Source of the DNA: an uncultured euryarchaeote
Lineage (GTDB): Archaea; Thermoplasmatota; Poseidoniia; Poseidoniales; Thalassarchaeaceae
Assembly: GCA_937876055.1 (NCBI GenBank)
Contig: CALEIW010000122.1
Span: 1-5,325 of the forward strand
DNA length: 5,325 bases
Reading direction: 5' to 3'
Part shown: in pieces, positions 1-5,325 of the stretch
How positions within the stretch are numbered: position 1 is the stretch's first letter
Layout: the number at the start of each line of letters is the position of its first letter
The notes under the pieces: generated by a model
What the model was told of the DNA's origin: nothing
Seen by the model: the letters and a program-made list of their open reading frames with translations, nothing else
Database searches by the model: none
Made by a program: the position numbers and the translations under genes

Positions 1-503
1 AGACCTCTCTCGGGATTTACCACGATTACCTGTCCTGCATGACTCCAAACCGGAATATCATGTACGCTATTTCCGGCGTAGCCAAATCCTTTCTCTCCGT
101 ATCTGGCGATTAATGCCTCAGCCTTCTTGTGATCTCTCAGATTGATGTTTCCGTCCGACCCCATTACATCATCAAATAGACCAACATGTGCTGCAATTAT
201 CTCAGCCACCAATCGGTCTGATGCAGTTGCCAAAATGAGTTTCCTTCCTCTAGCACTTTCCCCGGTTAACCAGTCAACAAATGCTTCGTGGTACTGTAAT
301 TCATCAGGGTCAAATTTGAGCTGTCGAGCAAGATTCTTCTTCCATTTCGCTCTCTTTCCAGTCAATTCAAGAAATAAAGTCGAAAATATCGTCCATGGTT
401 TACGGAGAAACACACGCTTAGCGCTCATAACACTCATGTCCGTCAGAATAAGTGTGCCATCCATATCGACGGCTAACGGCATCTCAACCGGTGCCTCCAT
501 CAT
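1..503 (-). CDS. HAD-family phosphatase domain, probably the N-terminus of a HAD-UbiA prenyltransferase fusion (partial, 3' end outside window)
   Basis: The 5' part of a minus-strand gene; 167 residues are visible and the frame is still open at the left edge. All four HAD motifs can be read. Motif I is AVDMDGTL (nucleophile D13, acid/base D15), motif II is ILATASD (T93), the motif III lysine is K126 or K127 in NLRDHKKAEAL, and motif IV is GYAGNSVHDIPVW (D149). The spacing and wording, with DGTL...TD, LATASD, GLFD, SDG, N-L and YAGNS..D.PVW, match the HAD domain that precedes an integral-membrane UbiA prenyltransferase domain in many bacterial and archaeal proteins. The UbiA part would lie beyond position 1, so the fusion is inferred. 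The likely role is dephosphorylating a polyprenyl or sugar-phosphate intermediate linked to prenyl transfer. The frame is closed upstream by a TGA at 572-570. Starts are uncertain: ATG at 503 (used here) or 500, or ATG at 482, which has GGAGG 11 bases upstream and gives MPLAVDMDGTL. A stand-alone HAD phosphatase is the alternative. Confidence 0.85.
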   Translation of the reverse strand, partial: MMEAPVEMPLAVDMDGTLILTDMSVMSAKRVFLRKPWTIFSTLFLELTGKRAKWKKNLARQLKFDPDELQYHEAFVDWLTGESARGRKLILATASDRLVAEIIAAHVGLFDDVMGSDGNINLRDHKKAEALIARYGEKGFGYAGNSVHDIPVWSHAGQVIVVNPERG

Positions 504-542
504 AGCCAATCGTCTAGCCAATCCCGAATCAAGCCTTTGGAA

Positions 543-548
543 TGTAAA
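543..548 (-). promoter_or_regulatory. Weak TATA-like element for the HAD gene
   Basis: TTTACA, read on the minus strand within TCTTTACATT (550-541), is the most AT-rich patch in the divergent gap 504-645. An archaeal start site about 25-27 bases downstream would fall near 518. That leaves a short leader before ATG 503, or a leader of about 36 bases that contains the GGAGG in front of ATG 482. Nothing stronger is visible for either divergent gene. I see no clear TATA box 25-30 bases before the plus-strand ATG at 646. Confidence 0.25.
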
Positions 549-645
549 GAACTCCTCCAACCGATTCCATCAAGCCCTCATTGCGCTTCGGCAGGTCGTG
601 TCGCAGTCTGATTCAGCCTTCAACAGCGCATGGCGTCCAGCCGCA

Positions 646-1872
646 ATGGTGGAGGTAGATTGTGATACAGAGGCCCCTACAGGCTTCACAGCTCATTTAA
701 TGAGAGGAATTAGATTCAGACTAAACCTGCTTGAGCCAGAGGAATCTCTTGCCACTGTTGAAGGTTGGAATACTGCAACTGATGGATTGGAATCCTGGGG
801 AGAAGTTCCGGCTGAAGTAAGCAGTATTCGAGTAGAGGCCACGGATAGAGGGCCAGTATACCACATAGAGGCGGCGGATGGTAATTGGATAGCCGAGGTA
901 CAACCATGGGGGGGACCGAATCTTCGACCACGCTCCCGTATCGCTCCAGAAGGTTCCAACATCCCTTGTGGAGGCTTTCAGTATGATGAATTGGATTTAA
1001 TTCTACTACGTAGAGACCAAGCGACAATTACGGATGCAAAGTCAGTTCTCATGGATCATCTTCAGCGTAATGATTTGAAGTCGGCGAAAGCACTCATCTA
1101 CCGTTGCGGGGCTAACCTAGGTGATTATCACAAAGCTGCAGAAGAGGAATGGACAAATCCTCCCGACCAAAAGCGCTGGAATGAGAGATTTGGAGAAATC
1201 GAACAACGGCTGAAAGCCTCTGCTCTTTGGAGAGCACCATTTACTCGAGGGGCACCAGCGACGCTCAGTCTCGGAGATGTTCGTTTCAGTATGTTCTCTC
1301 AAGATGAGAAGGGTAGGATGACAATCAGACTAGGACCTTCTAGGCTTGCTCACGGTCTCATTGAAACCAACTTAGATCTTCCAGCAATTCGTGACCTTGC
1401 AAGCCTACTGCATGACTTATCTCGCCTACATTATGATTCAAAAACCGATTTAGAAATAAGCCAATTAAGGGCTGCTTTGATTCATGGCTGGTCGTCTAAA
1501 GCACCCCAAAAGTGGTGTAGTAAGCGTTCCTTTAGTGCTCACACAGGTGGAGTGGTTATTTGGGAATATGAGCAAGCAATGCTTGATGTCGTAGAGGCAG
1601 TATCTCATCAATCGGGTAGACCAGAACCGGCAGTTACCATCATCGAGAAAGTTCCACTGTTGCAGAAGTCTCTATTCAATTCTCGAATTCTATCTGCAAT
1701 TTCAACAATGTCTGGAATCCTCGGTGGAATGGGTTTAGCAAATTGGGTCAGACTTGCAAACGATGGAGATATGTTATTTCCATCAACTCCTATCGTTCTA
1801 ATCGCAATCGCAATATTTCTCCGTTATCGATATCACTCAGCGGCACCACCAGCCGAAGAGTCAATCCATTGA
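646..1872 (+). CDS. Hypothetical protein with C-terminal two-helix membrane hairpin
   Basis: A 408-residue protein I do not recognise. Residues 1 to about 335 are soluble. The first part (about 18-100) is rich in Trp, Glu and Gly, with patches such as ATVEGWNTATDGLESWGEVP and IAEVQPWGGPN that suggest a beta-rich fold. The middle (about 120-200) is charged and helical (DHLQRNDLKSAKALIYRC, then a Glu/Lys/Arg-rich stretch). Residues about 255-330 are again helical. Two hydrophobic segments follow at about 348-367 (ILSAISTMSGILGGMGLANW) and 378-393 (FPSTPIVLIAIAIFLR), separated by a short LANDGDML turn, with a 15-residue tail. There is no signal peptide, so a C-terminally anchored protein with a mainly cytoplasmic body is likely. 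The frame stays open far upstream, but there it is only antisense to the HAD gene. ATG 646 is the first ATG clear of that gene; GTG 598 and ATG 700 are alternatives, and no Shine-Dalgarno decides between them. It is divergent from the HAD gene and convergent with the mutase gene. Confidence 0.72.
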   Translation: MVEVDCDTEAPTGFTAHLMRGIRFRLNLLEPEESLATVEGWNTATDGLESWGEVPAEVSSIRVEATDRGPVYHIEAADGNWIAEVQPWGGPNLRPRSRIAPEGSNIPCGGFQYDELDLILLRRDQATITDAKSVLMDHLQRNDLKSAKALIYRCGANLGDYHKAAEEEWTNPPDQKRWNERFGEIEQRLKASALWRAPFTRGAPATLSLGDVRFSMFSQDEKGRMTIRLGPSRLAHGLIETNLDLPAIRDLASLLHDLSRLHYDSKTDLEISQLRAALIHGWSSKAPQKWCSKRSFSAHTGGVVIWEYEQAMLDVVEAVSHQSGRPEPAVTIIEKVPLLQKSLFNSRILSAISTMSGILGGMGLANWVRLANDGDMLFPSTPIVLIAIAIFLRYRYHSAAPPAEESIH

Positions 1873-2472
1873 TTACTCTAATCGACTAATTGTTCCGTTG
1901 TCAAATTCGTAATACATAGGAACTCCAGTAGGAATCTCAAGCTTGGTAATTTCCTCTGGCGAAATTTCCTCAATTTGCATTACGATTGAACGTAATGAAT
2001 TGCCATGTGCGGCTACGAGGACATTCATTCCCGCCTCAAGATTAGGAATGATTTCCTCGACAAAGTAGGGGATTGTTCTCTCAGCGGTCATTTCCAATGA
2101 TTCACCTCCTGGTGGAGGTACGTCAAATGAACGTCTCCAGATATGGACTTGTTCTGCTCCGTGGATTTCTGCAGTCTCGGCCTTGTTCAAACCCTGTAAA
2201 TCACCATAGTGCCTCTCATTCAATCGCTCATCTCGTTTGGTAGGAATTTCTCCTGACACTCGGTTCTTGCTCATCACAATTTCAGCAGTCTTTTGAGCGC
2301 GGATTAATGCACTAGTATGTACAACATCAAAGCGAACATGGGCTAATTGTTCTCCAGCAGTCGCAGCCTCGCCCTCTCCTTTTTCTGAGAGTTCGACATC
2401 AGTCCAACCAGTGAAGCGATTAGTCGCATTCCACACTGATTGGCCGTGCCTAATCAGTACCAGTATTGTCAT
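1873..2472 (-). CDS. gpmA: 2,3-bisphosphoglycerate-dependent phosphoglycerate mutase (short form)
   Basis: Interconverts 3-phosphoglycerate and 2-phosphoglycerate in glycolysis and gluconeogenesis, in the cytoplasm, through a phosphohistidine intermediate. The 199 residues show the full dPGM signature: LIRHGQSVWN with R8 and phospho-acceptor H9, FTGWTDVELSEKG (20-32), R58, ERHYGDLQGLNK with E86 as acid/base and K97, WRRSFDVPPPGGES with R113-R114, AAHGNSLR with H156, and the closing EIPTGVPMYYEFD (179-191). It is shorter than the roughly 250-residue E. coli GpmA because the loop between the RR..F.VPPP motif and GES is absent and the C-terminal tail is trimmed; such short forms occur in other lineages. 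ATG 2472 is chosen over the longer frame from 2514 because GAGGGAG (2487-2481) lies 8 bases upstream and MTILVLIRHG is the normal N-terminus. The extension would also run into the channel gene. The gene lies 19 bases after the mscS-type gene, so it is probably co-transcribed. FTGWTDVELSEKG and EIPTGVP argue against a generic histidine phosphatase. Confidence 0.95.
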   Translation of the reverse strand: MTILVLIRHGQSVWNATNRFTGWTDVELSEKGEGEAATAGEQLAHVRFDVVHTSALIRAQKTAEIVMSKNRVSGEIPTKRDERLNERHYGDLQGLNKAETAEIHGAEQVHIWRRSFDVPPPGGESLEMTAERTIPYFVEEIIPNLEAGMNVLVAAHGNSLRSIVMQIEEISPEEITKLEIPTGVPMYYEFDNGTISRLE

Positions 2473-2480
2473 AAATCGCA

Positions 2481-2487
2481 CTCCCTC
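2481..2487 (-). promoter_or_regulatory. Shine-Dalgarno site of the phosphoglycerate mutase gene
   Basis: GAGGGAG, read on the minus strand, sits wholly inside the 19-base gap between the channel stop (2494-2492) and ATG 2472, with 8 bases to the start codon. It decides the mutase start and fits an internal operon gene translated from a polycistronic mRNA. Confidence 0.7.
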
Positions 2488-2491
2488 TAAT

Positions 2492-3607
2492 TCAGCGACG
2501 TAGGCGCGGTTCATGGAATGTTAGACTGCAATCTTTTGCGATTTCCTTGGCAAGCAGTAGCAAGTCCTCGGTCATTTCGCGTTGGGATGAAGAAGATTGT
2601 ACAGAATAGAAGTTGCAAGACACGGTTACCTTCGAAGGGCCGAATGCGTTTACTTTCACCCAAGAATCGTCATCCTTAACCGCCCTCGGGTCGTCCTTGA
2701 CCTTAGCCAATAATTTGTCACAAAAATCCTTCAAAGAAGTAGGATCAGAATCTGCTTCAAACTCAAATTTTGGTTGGATTCTTCTAAATCTCCTCTGGCT
2801 AAAATTCTCAACCGGTGAATTAACCAGATTTGAATTTGGAACGGTAATCAGAGTGTCTGCTGAGGATCGGATTAATGTGGTACGCAGACCAATCTGCACC
2901 ACTTCACCCTCGATGTCATCAACAAGAATCCAATCTCCAACGTTGAATGGTTGGTCGATGATTATCGAAATAGCTCCGAAGATGTTTGCAACACTGTCTC
3001 TTGCAGCCAATGCTAGTGCAAGACCAGTGATACCCAAACCGGCGATTAAACCATTCAAATTTAGTCCGAAAAGACCAGCAACAACGAATGCTGCAAGAAG
3101 TGCAACAACGAGATGTCCAACCGATTCAGCGACACTCGCAAGTGAGCGCCTGCTAGCCGCATTCTCCTCTCCTTCGACTACAATAAATGCGTCCAGATAA
3201 TCCACTAAGCGATATGCTGCAAGTAACATTCCAAGAAGGAATAAAGTGAAAGACCACTCAATAGCGTTGTCAGCGATTGAAGAATCCCATACTGGTTCTG
3301 AGTTGTTTTGCAACCAAGACATCATTTCTGAGAAGATGAGGAATCCCATCATCCAGCCGAGTGATTTTGGAGCAAGCAAGGTTTTGCCATCAATTCTCTC
3401 AGATTTCGAAATTAAATCCATAATTCTCGGAAATAGGAATCTTCTAGAGATAATTCCACCGAGGACAGAGATTACGATTAATCCAACTACTACCCCTATT
3501 GTGCCACCTGAAAATCCGAGAAGAATCTCGTCTCCAGCCATGAAATCATTCAGTATATCTGATGGAAATCCGGTGCTCTCAGCGGAGGTCTCTTCGCCAT
3601 CTTGCAT
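2492..3607 (-). CDS. mscS: MscS-family small-conductance mechanosensitive channel
   Basis: Integral membrane channel that opens under membrane tension to release solutes during hypo-osmotic shock; MscS-family channels work as heptamers. Of 371 residues, hydrophobic segments lie at about 36-54, 82-98 (weaker), 118-136 and 163-181. They are followed by the pore helix and its kinked continuation at 185-217, where GLIAGLGITGLALALAARD and SVANIFGAISIIIDQPF show the Gly/Ala packing and N-I-F-G pattern of MscS TM3. The beta domain follows (FNVGDWILVDDIEGEVVQIG, LRTTLIRSSADTLITVPNSN, NSPVENFSQRR), then an alpha/beta C-terminal domain (about 275-371) ending in TFHEPRLRR. About five membrane segments are two more than E. 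coli MscS, but extra N-terminal helices are usual in the family. The frame also allows GTG 3631. ATG 3607 is preferred because a TATA box is centred about 27 bases upstream, which gives a leaderless mRNA. First gene of a probable operon with the mutase; divergent from the carboxypeptidase. Confidence 0.95.
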   Translation of the reverse strand: MQDGEETSAESTGFPSDILNDFMAGDEILLGFSGGTIGVVVGLIVISVLGGIISRRFLFPRIMDLISKSERIDGKTLLAPKSLGWMMGFLIFSEMMSWLQNNSEPVWDSSIADNAIEWSFTLFLLGMLLAAYRLVDYLDAFIVVEGEENAASRRSLASVAESVGHLVVALLAAFVVAGLFGLNLNGLIAGLGITGLALALAARDSVANIFGAISIIIDQPFNVGDWILVDDIEGEVVQIGLRTTLIRSSADTLITVPNSNLVNSPVENFSQRRFRRIQPKFEFEADSDPTSLKDFCDKLLAKVKDDPRAVKDDDSWVKVNAFGPSKVTVSCNFYSVQSSSSQREMTEDLLLLAKEIAKDCSLTFHEPRLRR

Positions 3608-3630
3608 GGTTTTGCCGTTGACCAACCCCA

Positions 3631-3637
3631 CATAAAT
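3631..3637 (-). promoter_or_regulatory. TATA box and adjacent G-rich BRE-like stretch for the channel-mutase operon
   Basis: On the minus strand ATTTATG (3637-3631) is preceded by CGGGGG (3643-3638), a purine-rich stretch where an archaeal BRE would lie. The box centre (about 3634) is 27 bases from the A of ATG 3607, the classic archaeal TATA-to-start-site distance, so transcription probably begins at or next to the start codon. The complementary CATAAAT could also serve the plus strand, with a start near 3661 and a leader of about 46 bases for the carboxypeptidase. A weaker plus-strand candidate is TTGAATA at 3672-3678. Confidence 0.5.
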
Positions 3638-3643
3638 CCCCCG

Positions 3644-3660
3644 TCGGTCCTATGGACCGA
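3644..3660. promoter_or_regulatory. Perfect 17-base palindrome, candidate operator in the divergent promoter region
   Basis: TCGGTCC-TAT-GGACCGA is a perfect inverted repeat with 7-base arms and a 3-base centre. It lies in the 99-base gap between the divergent channel and carboxypeptidase genes, immediately upstream of the BRE/TATA of the channel operon. If the same TATA is used toward the carboxypeptidase, the palindrome lies between the box and the start site. The position suits a dimeric regulator. A terminator is unlikely, since both flanking genes point away and no T-tract follows. The regulator is unknown. Confidence 0.45.
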
Positions 3661-3706
3661 GTTGCGAGACGTTGAATACCCACTGCGATGTCGAGAACAT
3701 GTTCCC

Positions 3707-5325
3707 ATGGCGAGCAGCAATTCATCATCGGCCTCTGAGGAGGTTTATCGAGCCCGCAGAATACCCGCTATAGCGCTAATTTTACCACTTCTGCTTTCCG
3801 TAGCAGCTCCGATTGCAATGGTTACTCCAGTATCGGCTCAAGACGCCGAATCAGGCCTTGCTCCTGAGGATATATGGTCGGATGATTATGTCAACCAGAT
3901 TTTCCCTTGGGCTCATGAATCAAATGATCAGTTACAATTTCGTTCCTACCATGATTATTTCTCGATGAAGGAAAGGATGCAATTCCTCGCTGACCGAAAT
4001 CCATCCTTCCTAGAATTTCACGAAGGCCTCCTCGGTGGAGTAAATGCTAGAGGTGATGAAATGGCTTCCACCGAGTATGAAGGGTGGTACTACAACCACG
4101 CAAGCCCATGGATGAAAATTACCGCTAATGTTGGTGATGGGGAATACAATGAATTCAACGGCGACAACGGAAATTATGTCGATAGACCCGACATCATGCT
4201 TGTAGGAAACCACCATGCTCGGGAGTGGATGTCTTTCGAGGTACCAATGTTCTTTTTGGAACAGTTGACCTACTACTATGGTATGGCGGGCGTCGATAAT
4301 GACGGTGATGGGCTAGTCGATGAAGATGGCTGGGATGGTATTGACAATGATGGTGATTGTCTAAGTTTGAATGCATCTGCTCAGGACTCAAATGGAGATG
4401 GAATTGCATGCGGCCCAGGAGATTTAGGTGTCGACGAAGATTTCTCTGAGCAGTTCATCACAGACATGGTCAATACCCGTGAGATATACTTGATTCCAAT
4501 GTTGAACACAGACGGAGTAAGGTATGACATGGAGGAATACTGTGGTCCAACCGCTTGGGAGAATTGCTATCGTAGCGGTTGGAGAAAGAATCTACGAGAC
4601 AATACCGTAACCGGTGTAACTCCTATTCCTGATATCGATGAAGAGGTTGATCCATCTTGTGATGGAGTAGATTTGAATCGAAATTACCAGTATGAATGGG
4701 GTGCTCCACTCGGAGCAACAGGTCCTCTATTCCCAGGTGCTTGTTACTCCTCAGGCCCGAATAATGACGTCTACAACGGGCCTGTAAATTACGAGGATAA
4801 TGACGGTGACGGCCTCATCAATGAAGATCATGTTGATGGAAGTGATGATGATGCAGATGGCCAAATCGATGAAGATTGGCTTGGTGGCAACAGTGAGCCC
4901 GAGACTAAATTCATTCAGGACTTAACAGAAATGAATGATGATGACGGTGATGGTGCATCTGAATTCAAGGCCACTCTGACTTGGCATTCTTTCTCCGAAT
5001 TGGTACTGTGGCCTTGGGGTCATTGCTCAAATTGTGATAACCCCGACCAAGACTATCTCGAATATCACGGATACGTAATGGGTGATATGACTGCATACGC
5101 ACCCATGCAATCGTCTGACCTTTACCCAACAACAGGAGACTTCTGTGATTGGCACTATGGTGTACACAATTCCTATTGCTACACAATGGAAATTGGGATT
5201 GCATTCCATGAATACCCTGAGGATATTTCCCACATCGCAGTTCGAAATGTAGGAGTCCCATGGTACATGATTGAGATTGCCGACGATCCTCGCTACAGAG
5301 CAATTGTAGGCATAGAGAACACCAC
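3707..5325 (+). CDS. Secreted zinc metallocarboxypeptidase, peptidase family M14 (partial, 3' end outside window)
   Basis: Exported zinc carboxypeptidase that removes C-terminal residues from peptides outside the cell; 539 residues are visible and the frame is open at the right edge. The signal peptide has a polar N-region (1-20, with RARR at 15-18), a hydrophobic core 21-39 (AIALILPLLLSVAAPIAMV) and a likely cleavage after A44 (PVSA|QDA). The catalytic domain begins near residue 79, with no long propeptide. All M14 residues are present: zinc ligands H170 and E173 in NHHAREW, NTDG (267-270), substrate-binding R293 in WRKN, N324-R325 in DLNRNY, zinc ligand H427 in WHSFSELVLWPWG, Y484 in DWHYG and catalytic E495 in TMEIG. 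Acidic loops (DNDGDG type) are inserted at about 197-245, 364-390 and 411-416, and about ten cysteines in the mature part suggest disulfides. ATG 3707 is the only suitable start before the signal peptide. It has no Shine-Dalgarno site. Further domains or an anchor may follow beyond the edge. Confidence 0.95.
   Translation, partial: MASSNSSSASEEVYRARRIPAIALILPLLLSVAAPIAMVTPVSAQDAESGLAPEDIWSDDYVNQIFPWAHESNDQLQFRSYHDYFSMKERMQFLADRNPSFLEFHEGLLGGVNARGDEMASTEYEGWYYNHASPWMKITANVGDGEYNEFNGDNGNYVDRPDIMLVGNHHAREWMSFEVPMFFLEQLTYYYGMAGVDNDGDGLVDEDGWDGIDNDGDCLSLNASAQDSNGDGIACGPGDLGVDEDFSEQFITDMVNTREIYLIPMLNTDGVRYDMEEYCGPTAWENCYRSGWRKNLRDNTVTGVTPIPDIDEEVDPSCDGVDLNRNYQYEWGAPLGATGPLFPGACYSSGPNNDVYNGPVNYEDNDGDGLINEDHVDGSDDDADGQIDEDWLGGNSEPETKFIQDLTEMNDDDGDGASEFKATLTWHSFSELVLWPWGHCSNCDNPDQDYLEYHGYVMGDMTAYAPMQSSDLYPTTGDFCDWHYGVHNSYCYTMEIGIAFHEYPEDISHIAVRNVGVPWYMIEIADDPRYRAIVGIENT
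4295..4441 (+). repeat. First cluster of acidic calcium-loop-like repeats inside the carboxypeptidase
   Basis: Residues about 197-245 hold DNDGDGLVDED, DNDGDC, DSNGDGIACGPG and a closing VDED. These resemble thrombospondin type 3 or EF-hand-like calcium loops (D-x-D-x-D-G). The first two copies are also similar as DNA (AATGACGGTGATGG at 4298, AATGATGGTGATTG at 4346), which suggests a local duplication. The cluster falls between the H-x-x-E zinc motif (170-173) and NTDG (267), so it is an insertion in the catalytic domain. Calcium binding is inferred. Confidence 0.6.
4796..4876 (+). repeat. Second cluster of acidic calcium-loop-like repeats inside the carboxypeptidase
   Basis: Residues 364-390 read DNDGDGLINED, then DDDADGQIDED, two loops of the same kind as the first cluster, and the DNA AATGACGGTGACGG at 4799 closely matches the copy at 4298. 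A further single loop, DDDGDG, lies at residues 411-416 (4937-4954), shortly before the third zinc ligand H427. This cluster separates the N-R substrate motif (324-325) from H427. Confidence 0.6.

Noticed and set aside
142..645. Upstream part of the long plus-strand open frame that ends at 1872
   Set aside because: It lies antisense to the HAD gene (503-1) and its translation (Ser/Asn/Arg-rich, no domain pattern) looks like a shadow. The minus strand here has all HAD motifs, so the real plus-strand gene starts later, near 646.
693..1302. Minus-strand open frames of 60-103 codons
   Set aside because: They are antisense to the 408-residue protein, have low-complexity translations and lack start signals.
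1861..1872. TCAATCCATTGA as a bidirectional terminator hairpin
   Set aside because: The arms are only 4-5 bases with a tiny loop and no T-tract on either side, so it is too weak to call as a terminator.
2613..3635. Two plus-strand open frames (2613-3200 and 3246-3635)
   Set aside because: They are antisense to the MscS-family gene, whose minus-strand translation matches the family throughout; neither shows a domain or start signal.
3751..3763. Possible twin-arginine signal (RARR) in the carboxypeptidase leader
   Set aside because: The arginines are followed by I-P-A rather than a Tat consensus (RRxFLK), so a standard Sec signal peptide is the simpler reading.
4010..5303. Minus-strand open frames of 68-112 codons
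   Set aside because: They are antisense to the M14 carboxypeptidase; the His/Ser-rich translation at 4194-4409 is simply the reverse of the acidic Asp/Gly repeats.

Overview
The window looks archaeal, most likely a planktonic marine euryarchaeon of the Thermoplasmata side (Marine Group II/III-like). This is an inference from gene content and signals, not from a marker gene. The base composition is moderate (roughly mid-40s percent G+C by eye). The best promoter is a TATA box about 27 bases upstream of an ATG, which suggests a leaderless mRNA, while the downstream gene of the same operon has a Shine-Dalgarno site. A secreted M14 carboxypeptidase carries acidic DNDGDG-type loops, as is common in surface and secreted proteins of these archaea.

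Layout, left to right. (1) Positions 503 to 1, minus strand: the 5' part of a HAD-phosphatase gene that runs off the left edge. Its sequence resembles the HAD domain found fused to UbiA-type prenyltransferases. (2) About 504-645: a short divergent intergenic region. (3) 646-1872, plus strand: an unrecognised 408-residue protein with a large soluble part and a C-terminal two-helix membrane hairpin. (4) 2472-1873, minus strand: a short cofactor-dependent phosphoglycerate mutase whose stop codon abuts the stop codon of gene 3. (5) 3607-2492, minus strand: an MscS-family mechanosensitive channel, 19 bases upstream of the mutase and probably co-transcribed with it. (6) 3608-3706: a compact divergent promoter region with a TATA box and a perfect 17-base palindrome. 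(7) 3707 to the right edge, plus strand: a secreted zinc carboxypeptidase (M14) with all catalytic residues visible and calcium-loop-like insertions between the catalytic motifs. Its C-terminus lies outside the window.

The genes do not form one obvious pathway. The channel and mutase pair is a probable two-gene operon joining osmotic protection and central carbon metabolism. The peptidase fits a heterotroph that degrades external protein, and the HAD gene probably belongs to polyprenyl or lipid metabolism. I see no rRNA, tRNA, CRISPR array, insertion sequence or phage gene. I did not find a clear undescribed system. The points most worth a second look are the peptidase's internal acidic loops, the palindrome in the divergent promoter, and the orphan membrane-anchored protein.
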